Shown here piece after piece: positions 12,000 to 23,124 of a stretch of DNA of 64,000 nucleotides (within the stretch, counting starts at the first letter, position 1; each line of letters begins with the position of its first letter). The notes below the pieces were generated by a model that searched no databases, was not told the DNA's origin, and saw only the letters and a program-made list of their open reading frames with translations. The position numbers were made by a program, and so were the translations under genes. Source of the DNA: Mactra quadrangularis (Eukaryota > Mollusca > Bivalvia > Venerida > Mactridae); assembly GCA_025267735.1 (NCBI GenBank), contig CM046309.1:34323202-34387201 (forward strand). The letters are read 5' to 3'.

Positions 12000-14900
12000 C
12001 ATTGGTTTTGCTAGGAAATCACTTTGGAAATCTAGCCAATAAAATAACGTTTTATTTCCAAGGTTTTGTTTTCTAAGGTGGGTGATGTATGTGTTGATGT
12101 ATGAAGTCATTGTTATTGAAGAGTATTTAATTATAACATGCGATTTTATTCGAAGAAGATTGGTCTCCCCTGTCTCATGAATATTTATGACAACAAGATT
12201 TTGCCAGTCAAATTGCCCATGGTACGTATGGAGTGTAAAGGATGAAAGTACTGTGGTTGCTGAAGATGGATATATTTAGCTTAACCATTATAACGGTAGA
12301 CTGTTATGATTTTAACATACATGTATCTTTAACTTTTCAATTTTTGGTCCTGTAAACTTAAAATTTAGTCCAGTGAAGAAAACCAATTTGCTGGACAGAA
12401 TGTCCAGTCCTGATTTCTGACACATTTACTTGTAATAAATGTGACAATTAACTACAATACTTAGCTAGTAATAGCCAAGCAATTATCTTTTAATTCATTA
12501 ATTTCTATACATTGATAGTTACCTCCCTTTGTTATTTCAGAATTATTCACATTTGGAACAGCCTAGGTGATCATCTACGAAGATATACCTTGGATATCAG
12601 TAGTAGTAGAAAAAATAACCAAGTTATGAGGTCTGGCCAATACATGTAACTTGCTGGCAAGTAGTGAAAATATTTTTTTGTATCAAGGTGTTTTGTTTAC
12701 ATTAACAAACAAGTTTTCTTCTTATCAGCTAAAATACAACTTAAAGAGGTATTTCCGTCTACAAATTGCCATGGATTATCTACAAAAATATTGAAATAAG
12801 ACCAACTGTCATTTTTGTTTTTACACTTTACTTCTCAGATTTACATTGTTTAAGGCTTAATCAAAAATATCTTATGAGAAGCACCAGGTTCAAAAAGTTT
12901 CAATGCAGTTCTGACGTTTTTTAAACCGAATCAACTTACAGTGACATTTAAATTAAGTAAAAGAATCCATGTTAGAACTACTTTACTTTCATATGTCCGC
13001 GGTGTATTTGGGTAGAAAATGGTGGATTAGTTCTGAGTAACATTTATAGTTACCTCCCTTTGTTATTTCAGAATTATACACATTCGAAACTCCTCGGCCA
13101 TTTGCTACAAATGACCTTGGACATATTAAGACGCCATTTTGGAATTACGGGTGTTGAAGTAAACAAATACACAATCTTTTTTAGTCCATAAATTTAAAAT
13201 TACACACTTCAATGTTATCACTGAGCAATATTTGGTTCATATTATAACATAGAAATATGTTTTGACAAAGATCTGTGTGTATACTACAAGAACTATTTTG
13301 CATAACCCTTACGTGCTTCCCCTGTGCTTCGTCTTGTGTAGGTAGTAAAATCCCAAGCCGACAGGGTAGACCGCCCACAAATCCTTCAGAGATTATCCAT
13401 TTGTTAAAAGTTGAGGTGTTCAGAATGAACTAAACACTGATAGTTATCTCCCTTTGTTATTTCAGAACTAGAATGTATTTACTTAGTATTTAGTGAAGTA
13501 ATGAATGGTTATGGCTATAAGACAATGAATCTTCTTTCTTCAGACCTCCATCACCAGAGCTATAACTACAGAACAGGTACTTTATTTCTCTGTTATATAT
13601 ATGTAACATGGAATGTCTTTTATTCCTTGGTGGCCAGTATGGTATTTTTTGTGCATAACGCCCATTTCTAGGAATAGAAAGCAATCTAATCAATGTTTTC
13701 ATATTTCAAGAAATGAAATTTGCTGAATTTGTAAGGTTTCTATAAGACTATGTATTTAAAACTGATTATTTGATTATTTTGGTAAGAAATTTCACGCGAT
13801 CTGCAGGACGAGCACTGCCAGAAGATCAATTCATCCTGGGTCAATTTTTTCTAGTAATTACAAGTGGATTTGTTGAGCCCTGGGTCTGAAGACAGTATAT
13901 TCAGTGCCCTCTGAAAATTCCTTCTCATATTCACAATTTACATTGTACTGAATAGTACATGTATTTCAAAATGTTGTAAAAGCAGTTTAATGTTAAATGA
14001 TTTTTTTATTTTGCTCATTCAAATTGATACATTTTTTATGTACATGTATATGAAATTACAAAAATTTCTTGAACTTATAGACTGAAACTGATAGAATACG
14101 GTACTTTTGCTGCAAAATGTACAATTATAAATTCTATTTCCATTGTATGAATAATAAACAAAATACATAATGATTGAATAATTGTCCAAACTGGAAAATT
14201 ATAGCAATTTACTTAATCACTTACATAATTGTATTGTAAAGGAACTTTGGAAGGCAGTTTAAAGTGCCAACCAAATGTTTATAGAGACAATTTAAGTCTG
14301 TAGGTCTTCTAAATAGCTTTTATTGAAAATTAGAAAATCGTTTATTTAAGACTGCTTCTTTAAGTTGTTGCTTTATTTCTTTATTTCTTACAAAACATTG
14401 GCATGAAGTTCCTTAAATTCTTAAAATATACCCAAATATGCTTATATGATAATAGTTTGTCTATAAAAGCAATTAAAAAATGTCCCCATACACAATATAT
14501 AATTAATAAATCGTGAGTTTCCATAAGTGTATATGGTTATACACATGTTTTTAACAATCTTTGTTACTATAAATTAATTTTGTAAGGAAGGCATTTCTTG
14601 TACTTTTAATTTTGGACTTATTTGTTTTGGGGGAAACATGTAAGTGCCCAACATTGAAGGACAATTTCAAAGTATTTATTCCTACAAAAACAAAATTTTT
14701 TGTTTAGTATGTGTGTTTTGCCGAAAGCTTCCTATTAAGCACGATTTACAGCCAAAGACAAATATAGACAGTGAATACTGAGTTTAATGTATTTTGGCAT
14801 AAAGATCAAGCTCAGGTTAAAACAGTCTAACTATATGCTTAATTAATTTTAAATTTAGGGATAAAACTTGCTGTTGACTCCTTTTATCATAGGACTTTTA
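12000..14900. other. Non-coding, fragments of dispersed repeats
   Basis: No credible gene. The motif TTATCTCCCTTTGTTATTTC (or a close variant) occurs near 12520, 13055 and 13440, and again at 42755. A second repeat containing GGCCATTTGCTACAAATGAC lies at 13090-13170. Inverted relatives are at 17935-18065, 29280-29370 and 41530-41760. Bases 14255-14300 match one end of the MITE at 43905. Confidence 0.5.
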
Positions 14901-15384
14901 ATTGGACTCAACAAAATGAATGTTGATTGTAGATTGAGTTCATTGTACAGCTTTGCTACATCGTCGCCTCAATCTAACAATGTCCTATCTCCATTTTTGA
15001 AAAAAATGAGATAAACATCCCAAGTGACTTGTATGACCTTGTTCAATCTTCTAAAAAAGGTTTTGAGACTCTATTGTGTCAAACAACTTAATTCGCCAAA
15101 GAACTTAATTCGCCAATCGTACATTATCCTATCTCCACACTTTTTCTCTGCTCACAGCGTAAACATTGCTCTATGTCCAGGACATAGATCAATATTTGGG
15201 CTGAAAACACTGTTATTCAATCAAAATGAAATCTATGTCACTCGTTTACTGTCCTAATTGACCCTAACAATGCTCTAAGTCCACAGAAGCTCGATCGTAC
15301 ATTGCTCTATCTCCTTTCGATCAGTCAAAGTATACAATTTGATTATCACGTTTTTATTGCTAAGTGAATATCAATGAACTTATG

Positions 15385-16116
15385 TATAGGTCGTTTGCGT
15401 TAATGCTGGACCCCTATTTGCCGTAGATATCTTTTAAACTATAACAACGATTTTGCTAAAAATTTTAATACAATCTTATCTCAATTTTTCCTTCTAGGAT
15501 TAAAATTTTTAGAATTTTTAACAGATAAATAAAAAAGTTTTCCATAAGGTACAATGCAAAATATTTGGAATTTTTTATCAAAAATCCGGCGGGAGGTAAA
15601 ATAAGCTGTTCTGATTATAACATTGTCATACTTCCAGTGTATTTATACAAAGTCCCGTGCATTTACTGTAAATTTGTCGCTTAAATAAACACTCGACGGT
15701 CTACTGAATTGTAAAGCAGAGGCCCGTCTTTAAAATCGTACGTGTAGAATTTATATAGATTTTGACGATGCAGACGACAGTGATGATGATATTTGAGTTT
15801 GTATATACTGTTATACTTTGTTATCAAATAAAATTTCTAACCGGGCCTCATATTTAGATATTATTTTGTATCTACTGTTATGTGGCTGTTCTGATTATGG
15901 CACATACCCATTTAACAAAAGTCGCTTTTTGGCTTCAAAATTTGCATTGCATGTCTATGGAAAGTATGTTATGTAATTAAAGAAAAATTCTGAATTTTTG
16001 GATTTGAGAAGGAAAATGCTAGTTATGATCACAAACAAAATTTGAGTTAATTCCATCTGATAGTTATTGAGATATATCATGATTTTAGGGGTCCAGCTTT
16101 ACCGCAAACGACCTAT
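15385..16116. mobile_element. DNA element with about 30-bp TIRs, nested
   Basis: Inverted ends TATAGGTCGTTTGCGTTAAT / TACCGCAAACGACCTATA continue into GCTGGACCCCT / AGGGGTCCAGC. The interior of about 730 bp is non-coding and includes a repeated CTGTTCTGATTAT. TA borders are present. Confidence 0.75.
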
Positions 16117-16301
16117 ATACCTAAATTAATATGTTTGCTACAATGTAAGGCAGTGTTACAAACTCAAAATGATAGAAAATTTGCTCAAATACCATTATAT
16201 TGACTTCTTGGAGATAGCGCGTTGTTAGAACGAGATACATCAACCAAAATAAGCGAATTTTGATCTATCTCCAAACACTTTTATGCAATTTTCGGTATTA
16301 T

Positions 16302-16585
16302 TATACCCCCGCTTCAAAGAAGAGGGGGGTATACTGTTATACCCTGGTCCGTTTCTTGCGTGGGTGTGTGCGTGCGTGCGTCCGTCCGTTACAAAATTTC
16401 TGTCGCAGTTTTCTCAGCAACTATAACATGCAGCAGCCTAATACTTAGCATATTGCTTCCTCCCATAGTCCCATGTGGTGTAAAGCGATTTCATGCTCCT
16501 TGCTCATCTACTTCCTGTTTGTCGCATATTTTTAGATTTTTGCGGGGGTATCACTAGTGAGCATTAGCTCACAGATTTACTTGTT
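16302..16585 (+). mobile_element. TATACCCCC element, copy 2
   Basis: Same structure as at 9749-10008: a 5' hairpin, a simple GTGCGTGCGTGCGTCC-type stretch, the shared core CAGTTTTCTCAGCAACTATA, and the 3' GTGAGC-ATTA-GCTCAC hairpin with an ACTTGTT end. Confidence 0.75.
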
Positions 16586-17079
16586 ATTCATAATATTTCA
16601 ATCATATTCCTCATGTTTGTACTGAAGTACATCATTAGTGTGCTTTCTAGGTATCATGTCTGTACAGACTAAAACAACGAAGATATAACCTTTCGAACTT
16701 TTGAAGTTGATTTCCCAAAAATAAAAATTTTGTAGTTAGGACATTGTTAGATTGAGGTGACAACATGATTTATGTTATGTGAGTTGTTCAAGATAGGTTT
16801 TTCACTTATTTTGAACTTATCATTTGGTATATTTTCCTGGCATTTCATTTGATCAAAAAAAAAATTTGTTTCCCAAATTACGCCAAAACAGCTGAATCTT
16901 TATGGAAATCAATTACTGCAGTGATTATATATCGTAAGCAGGGGTTTATGCATATATTCATGGGAAATAATGTCAATAGGATTTTATGAATTTATTCATA
17001 GAAAATTGACAATGATAAGTTCAAAAATAAGCGAAGAACAACCTTAGTCGAGCAACCCACTTTCTATTATATATTAAGT

Positions 17080-17330
17080 GGAGCAGTGGTCCAGTGGTAG
17101 GATGGGGGCTTAGGGATTGAGAGTTCCAAGGTTTGATGACCACTAGGGGCACTGCTAATTTCCTTGAGCAAGAATTAACCTACAGGTGTTCCACTTTGCC
17201 CAGGTGTAAATGGGTACTGTGAGGGATCACCTATCTGAGAGCAATTTCAGTGATCAGGAGTTATCGTACAAGATAGTAGTCCGCTGAATATGTATATGGA
17301 AGCAGACTTTAAAAGGCACCATTTTTTTTA
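17080..17330 (+). mobile_element. SINE family 3 (tRNA-derived)
   Basis: The tRNA-like head GCAGTGGTCCAGTGGTAGGA is followed by GCACTGCTAATTTCCTTGAG, a body with CCAGGTGTAAATGGGTACTG, and a 3' part with GAAGCAGACTTTAAAAGGC and a T-rich tail. A minus-strand relative lies at 57640-57802. Confidence 0.7.
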
Positions 17331-17510
17331 ACTTTAAAAAGATGCGCGGATGAAGTCACATGGGTTTCCCACCGTGGATATGTGAAAATGGGGAAAATAG
17401 TTCATTCTAAAATTGGTTGCCATGGCCAATAGTGCCATTGATATAAACAATTGTTTTCAATGTTTATTTTGATAACAAAATGTTTTGACCCTATTTTCTT
17501 GTTTTTCCAG

Positions 17511-17608
17511 TATGGTGCTAGAAATGAGATTCAAACAGAAATATTACAATATTTACAGAATGTCACCATTCTTTAACACCGTTGGTTGTGTTCTGTCAAC
17601 ATTTCAAG
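17511..17608 (+). CDS. Candidate internal exon, unassigned
   Basis: A pyrimidine-rich acceptor (GTTTTTCCAG) precedes and a donor (CAAG|GTAATT) follows a 98-base stretch. It has one fully open frame of 32 codons between single split bases: MVLEMRFKQKYYNIYRMS, then PFFNTVGCVLSTFQ. A DRAM-like four-helix membrane protein came to mind because of the final FQ next to small residues, but the match is too short to claim. No neighbouring exon was found on this strand, so it may be an orphan or a pseudo-exon. Confidence 0.3.
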
Positions 17609-17619
17609 GTAATTCAACA

Positions 17620-19470
17620 TTTTATCTCTGTATTGTAAACTATTGAAGGAAATAATTGAATGAGTTTTTTAACTGATTTATGATTAAAGGGAAATGACTG
17701 TTACAAGTTTAGCAGACATCAAAGTGATTAGTCGCTCATATTCACCGAGCTAACTTTCCAAAGGTTACTTCTGAACTGATCTTATTGCTTTGCCACTTTA
17801 AACACAAGTCTTTGTAAAAACATGTTTGCATTTTATATAGGTTACTATATATTTTTTTCAGCTTTATTATGGAATTGAGTACTTCAAATTTATTAACTAA
17901 AACATTAGACAGTATTCATTGCCTAAACTATTGTTGATTTGTTTACTTCAACACTGGTTATAGTATCCTGATTAGACATGTGACACAAAGGTAGTTTTAA
18001 AATGGTGTCCAAATATGTCCAAGGTTATTTGTAGTGAATAGCCGAGGAGTTCCGAATGATATTACTTCACAATAGTTTTCTCCCTTGTTGTCCAAAACTA
18101 TGTTTATGACTACATAGATTTTCTGATTAAACTGATATCTTATTATATTTCTAAAGTTTATACCTATTCAAATTTTTAAAATTATATTAACAATTACTTA
18201 GTAAAGACCAATTAAAAATTACCCCTTTTTTATATTAAAGGGAGATAATTACTCACTTCCATTAAAAGTAGTTTTTATTATTTTGCACCAGAACAGATTA
18301 TTATGATGTAATTAATGATTAGTAATATGTTTTGTAACAATTTATCACAATTTATAAAAAATTTTATAATATAGAAAAAACTAACATCGTTTGGGCACTT
18401 TATTTTAAAGTTGTCCCCCCTATTTAAATTTTACAATTCTAATTTAAAAGTTTTTCATGAACAGTTTTACTGATGTTTTTTATTTATTATATGCAATTAT
18501 AGACAATCCCAGAAATGAAAATTAGATCGCCACCATATTGTGGTCACGTGATCCGTCCGCCATTAAGGTACTGAAGATTCCTTCTGCAGCTATAATAGAT
18601 AAGGACAGTTGCATAGTATTTGTCCCATTTTTACGGCATAAATTGAAAAATAAAAACTGAAATAGTGAAAAAACTTTTGTATCATAAAGACTTAATGTTA
18701 CGGGTGTGAGCAAAAAAAAGTGTTCAAATATCACAAGAGGTTTAAGAGTTAAGTTAATTTCTAGTGTGGAAAAATGGCGATAAAAATCAGTTTAAACATA
18801 TTTTTCAAAACGCTGCTTTTGGAGCAAGTAAACTCTGATTAAAACTTAATCAACATTTCATAAAAAATTTCATGTTTTTAAACATTGCTTATAACAATTT
18901 GAAGTTAAACGTGTTTTTTTTAATTTAAAGGAAATAAAAATGGTGCGAGTGTAACGGTCTTTTTAATTTTAGAAAAAACTTGTGCTTTAGTAACTAAATT
19001 TTTCATGATAAAAACACAAACTTAGTGTAACTAAATGTCCATATCATTCAATTATGACACACATACTAGTTTTCATAACTTCTTGTGGTATTGAAATAAT
19101 GTAAAATTTGTTAATTCCATTATTTTCAAAAAAAATAAGTGAGTCGAAAATGTATTGTTCGTCTCCAGCCTCTAAATATTGCTATCAATTGGGAAAATTG
19201 GAAACCTATGCATATTGATCAATGAATTTATGTGACACTATAGTAAATAAACCAAAATACAAAAAAATAAATAAATTTAAATGAAAAATAGCAAAAAAGA
19301 AAAGTTTTGTAATGTCTGACCTCCTGCTTAAAATTGCTTTTTTCCAAACTTATCTAAATATTTGGCAGAACATGATGTATTTCAGTGAAATAACATCAGA
19401 TAAACAAAAAAAAATTTACTTATTTACATTTTTAAAAGAGTTAAATATTAGCTGAAATAAAAAAAAATAT
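17620..19470. other. AT-rich non-coding stretch
   Basis: No gene. It contains the inverted relative of the GGCCATTTGC repeat at about 17935-18065 and a piece resembling 41800-42000 (AAAGGGAGATAATT). The rest looks unique and AT-rich. Confidence 0.5.
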
Positions 19471-19477
19471 CCCATAA

Positions 19478-19700
19478 GGCCACAACAAATTGATATGTTC
19501 TACCAGGATTCGCTCGCACCATAATTTTGATGGTTTTTACCAAAAAAATATTATCATTTCCTAGCTCGCTCATAAAAAATTTGGTCAAACCGCTATATAA
19601 AGCAAGTGAATCAAGACTTGTTTAATTTTTTTTCTTCGCTCGCTCGCCCCATTTTTTTTCCAGAAAAATCTGTAGAACATATGATCAACTTGTTGTGGCC
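19478..19700 (+). mobile_element. Harbinger-type MITE, copy 1
   Basis: Inverted ends GGCCACAACAAATTGAT / ATCAACTTGTTGTGGCC are flanked by TAA on both sides (19475-19477 and 19701-19703). The interior has CGCTCGCTCATAAAAAAT and GCTATATAAAGCAAGTGAA. Three-base TWA duplications are typical of PIF/Harbinger elements. Other copies are at 43521-43743 and, truncated and inverted, at 33541-33700. Confidence 0.8.
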
Positions 19701-19745
19701 TAAGACTACAAAAAAGCATAAAAGCTTTGTTATGGAAAATAATTT

Positions 19746-19863
19746 AAATTATAATAGACATAGTTTTGGTGGCTTTAGGATGTCAGATGCTGAATCTTAT
19801 GTTGCAACATAAGATTCAGCATCTGACATCCTAAAGCCACCAAAACTATGTCTATTATAATTT
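19746..19863. repeat. Perfect 118-bp palindrome with no spacer
   Basis: Two 59-base arms are exact reverse complements meeting at GTTG|CAAC (19804/19805). The match ends sharply at 19745/19864. I checked the arms base by base. Such a structure is unstable in vivo, so it is either very recent or an assembly or library fold-back artefact. Confidence 0.95.
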
Positions 19864-19885
19864 CATCACAAACCATACTTAAATA

Positions 19886-20099
19886 CAGTGCCCTCCAAAA
19901 GTTTTTGGATTGTTTAAATTTTGAAAAAAACTGATCATGCATAACACAAGTAAATTAACTATCATTGGACCTTATCCATGTGTTAATAAACTAATCAATG
20001 CTGACTTTAGAATTTTCTCAGATGACTCTTTCTACTTTATATTCATGAATAAGTTTATTTTAAAACATAATTTTGTCCAAGAACTTTTGGAGGGCACTG
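19886..20099. mobile_element. Tc1-type MITE (CAGTGCCCTCCAAAAGTT)
   Basis: Ends CAGTGCCCTCCAAAAGTT / AACTTTTGGAGGGCACTG are bordered by TA on each side. The end sequence is typical of Tc1-like elements. The interior is AT-rich and non-coding. Confidence 0.85.
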
Positions 20100-20113
20100 T
20101 ATAAAATTAAAAT

Positions 20114-20126
20114 CCGGGTCAATAGT
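20114..20126 (+). repeat. SINE family 2 head, left part of split copy
   Basis: CGGGTCAATAGT is the start of a SINE family 2 copy that resumes at 22338 after a 2.2-kb insertion. Confidence 0.6.
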
Positions 20127-22337
20127 AGGGTTGGGCAAATATTAACTTTTTTTAAAAGGTGCATACCAAACGGGTGTTTTTTATGGCCAAATTATGTGCT
20201 GAGTCTGAATATCACAATTAAAATTTTCTACGATGACGTTTTAGGTTCACTTTTTGCGAAAATTCAAAATGGCCGCCGAAATGGCCGATTTTGGCTATGC
20301 GGGACAATATAATGTTGTCACTATAGCTTGTAATATATCATTTTATATGTTTTTATGGTTGATAAACACATTTTTGAGGTTAAAATAACAAAAATAAGTA
20401 GTGGAAGCTTTATTTATTGATAATTTATACAATATTTCGGCAAGACAATACATATTTTCGATTATTCTGTAAGACAATTACAAAATATGCTACATGATCA
20501 AAGAGTTTGCTTTAAAACACTGTCTATATTAAGCAAAACATCATTTTCTGGTTTTATGTTTTTGGTTTAATTTGTTTTCAGGGAGTATTTCCATTTTCAG
20601 TTTACTATCTTTTTTTATGTGTCGCATTTGGTGTAAATGCAACACAGTTGTGGCTCTTAGATATCTTACTTCACATATCAATCATTTTTCTGTTTGTGAA
20701 TCCTTAGCGAATCAACTGATTTCAGTGTGAATGGACCAATATTAGTTTGTTCAAAATATAATTCAGCAGATAGATATCTTTCTTTTGTTTTTATCACTCC
20801 ATCAAGTATGTGAGCATATAACATATCTTAATCATGTAAGCTTGTATTGTGATTGCCTCTCTTTGCAAGTTTAGCAAGTTTATCATTGTAAAATTTTTAA
20901 TTCCTGAAGGCTTCTGTGATGGACCATTACTTTTTACATGTTACATAACAGCTCTCAATCAACTTAACAGATAATAAGCATATCTATAAATCCATGCAGA
21001 CAACAACAGGATAATCTTCAGTATACAGGCTAGAATCCATCAAACTAAAACAAATCTCAACAACTTGATAGATGGTTAATGATATTTTGAATTGAATGGC
21101 AACTTTAAAAGCAATTACATATCTAAAGACTTATAAAACATAGGCACTTGACACAGAAATCAATGGAAGTATTTGTGCATGGTCTTGTACACTCCACTCC
21201 CAAATTAACTTTGGCATGGTCTAAACATTGTACTACCAGCCTACCAAATCAAAAGTTGCAACGGGTTCAAAATTGTACTGATAGAGTGGTCTTGATAACT
21301 CCATTAGAGCAACCGGAACTGTGCTCCTAAAGTCTCCATAGACTATCAATTAAAGTTAGAATCATGTCTGAAGTCCTTCTAATGACCTTGCATCATGTTA
21401 CTTTAGAACCTTTTCGTCCAAGTGAGATCTCGAGGTCAATTTTGGCTTCGATATCAAAGTTATATATGCTAACTATGCTATTTTCACCTCCGTCATTATT
21501 AATTCTAACATATCCATTCATAGAAAAGGAATATATTTGTCTAAAGGTTCATAACTTTTTACACAAACTATGAAATCAAGACTTCATATACATGTATAAA
21601 TGTACAGATACAGCTAGTACAAGCTTGTTCAAGTTATAACCTTCAACTTAATAGAATAATTTCAAAATTAGATTTTTATGATTACGGACAACATTTTCAA
21701 TATCTGCAATGCATCAAAATCTATAAACAGTAAAGCATTTAAAACCAGTAGATGGTTTGTTTTTTAATTATTAATAACAGTTTAAAGTCATTATACAATA
21801 AAACAGACAGAGCGGCATAGCTCAATGAATGCAATTTGGTTATTGCTATTAAAGCTACTATGTGTATACTTAATAAAGGTGATAAAAATTCATTCTTAGT
21901 AGCATTAATATAATCAAAAGCAGAAATAAGTATGACAATAGTAATATGCAAGCTGAAAAGCCTATGAAAAGATTTATAGGAAATTGATTTAATGCAAAAG
22001 TAGATATAATTCTACGAAATTGTGTGGTTTTGGCTGAAATATTGTATAAATTATCAATATACATAGCTTCCCATACATATTTTGTTATCTTTAACCTCAA
22101 AAACGTGTTAATCATCCTTAAAAACCTACAAAATGATATATTACAAGCTATGGTGAAAATATAAAATAGTTCTACATAACCAAAATCGGCCATTTTGGCG
22201 GCCATTTTGAATTTTCGCAAAAAGTGAACCTAAAACGTCATCGTAGAAAATTTTGATTGTGATATTCAGACTCAGCACATAATTTGGCCATAAAAAACAC
22301 CCGTTTCAAAAAAAAGTTGGTGATTTGCCCAACCCTA
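20127..22337. mobile_element. hAT-like 2.2-kb element, long TIRs, in SINE
   Basis: Long inverted repeats of about 350 bases (20127-20480 and about 21985-22337) start AGGGTTGGGCAAAT and share GATGACGTTTTAGGTTCAC and TTGCGAAAATTCAAAATGGC. An exact 8-bp duplication TCAATAGT (20119-20126 and 22338-22345) flanks them, the size typical of hAT elements. No transposase frame is present. The interior has a LINE reverse-transcriptase scrap. The flanks are the two halves of one SINE family 2 copy, which proves insertion. Confidence 0.85.
21148..21330 (+). pseudogene. LINE reverse transcriptase scrap
   Basis: Within a 60-codon frame, the stretch SLPNQKLQRVQNCTDRVV resembles the 'LPKxQIxKLQRVQNxAARLV' region downstream of the polymerase core in CR1/Jockey-type LINEs. 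Flanking frames are broken. It sits inside the 2.2-kb hAT-like element, presumably captured or inserted. Confidence 0.45.
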
Positions 22338-22620
22338 TCAATAGTGCAGTTGGTTGCATGCTGGGATTTGGAATCTTGTGACCTGAAGGGGGAATCGGTT
22401 TGAATCCTACCCGCAGAGGTTATACCCTTCCATGAAAATTTGACAATAATGTCAATTTTCCTCCATTGATTAGATAAGATGGAGAATTCTCTGCCTAGTG
22501 GGAGGGTAGGTGAATTCTGGTTATAGCCAAGGGTCCAGGAAAGCTAGGTTATGTGCGCTGGATGCCATAGAATAATCTTATTTAGTGTTAACAAGACATT
22601 AAGCCCAGTTTAAAAAAACA
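22338..22620 (+). mobile_element. SINE family 2, right part of split copy
   Basis: TCAATAGTGCAGTTGG, then GGGATTTGGAATCTTGTGAC, CATGAAAATTTGACAATAAT, GTGGGAGGGTAGGTGAATTC and CCAGGAAAGCTAGG are colinear with the copy at 5986-6285. Confidence 0.8.
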
Positions 22621-22677
22621 TTGAATTGTACATATTCTATATAACAGATCAATTATTCTAACCATTTGTTTTTTTAT

Positions 22678-22943
22678 TATACCCCCGCTTCGAAGAAGAG
22701 GGGGGTATACTGTTTTACCCTTGTCCGTCCATCCGTCCGTCCGTCCGTTACGAAATTTCCGTCGCAGTTTTCTCAGCAACTATAACATGCAGCAGCCTAA
22801 TACTTTGCATATTGCTTCATCCCATAGTCCCATGTGGTGTAAAGCGATTTCATGCACCTTGCTCATCTACTTCCTGTTTGTCGCATATTTTTAGTTTTGG
22901 CGGGGGTATCACTAGTGAGCATTAGCTCACAGATTTACTTGTT
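22678..22943 (+). mobile_element. TATACCCCC element, copy 3
   Basis: Same ends and core as the copies at 9.7 and 16.3 kb. It contains a short CCGT microsatellite (TCCATCCGTCCGTCCGTCCG). It ends 17 bases before the candidate exon at 22961. Confidence 0.75.
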
Positions 22944-22960
22944 TATTTCATGTCTCACAG

Positions 22961-23077
22961 ACTTATTGTATGGTATGATGTCTACCAAACGTAGAACTAT
23001 TGACTTCTTGATTGATTTGTACTGTATGTTGTCTATTAAACACAAAACTAATGGCTCTTATCGTCATCCATACCTTG
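22961..23077 (+). CDS. Candidate internal exon, unassigned
   Basis: Good splice signals enclose 117 bases: acceptor TTTCATGTCTCACAG and donor CTTG|GTAAGT. The frame is open throughout, phase 1 in and phase 1 out: LLYGMMSTKRRTIDFLIDLY, then CMLSIKHKTNGSYRHPYLG. Its mixed, charged composition looks more protein-like than other frames nearby. I do not recognise the family and no partner exon was found, though the surroundings are filled with insertions. It could be part of a plus-strand gene with very long introns. Confidence 0.4.
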
Positions 23078-23124
23078 GTAAGTTGAATTATTTTATGTTC
23101 TTTGTCCATTGATCACATAAAAAA

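Larger units (their letters stand above)
5870..13600. repeat. Segmental duplication block A
   Basis: Short anchors occur in the same order here and at 37490-42910. Examples: 5880-5975 with 37497-37600 (TATAAACCTGTGAAATA), 6765-6800 with 38165-38215, 9260-9345 with 39740-40200 (AAACATTAGATTCTC), 10085-10110 with 40405-40515 (AACTCAACATGTGAACA), and 13438-13590 with 42750-42900 (GAACTAGAATGT ... AATGAATGGTTATGG). Within block A, 7310-8540 also resembles 11410-11990. The blocks are heavily diverged and carry different insertions. Confidence 0.65.
14963..16761. mobile_element. 1.8-kb inverted-repeat unit with nested elements
   Basis: CCTCAATCTAACAATGTCC at the left end (14967-14985) returns inverted near the right end (about 16739-16757). 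Short pieces such as CTATCTCC and GGAGATAG recur inside. Two further elements lie inside it (15385-16116 and 16302-16585). No transposase frame is seen. Confidence 0.5.

Noticed and set aside
21739..22220. Minus-strand frames of 70 and 116 codons with hydrophobic stretches
   Set aside because: They lie in the right TIR and interior of the hAT-like element, and the other TIR copy does not preserve the frame.
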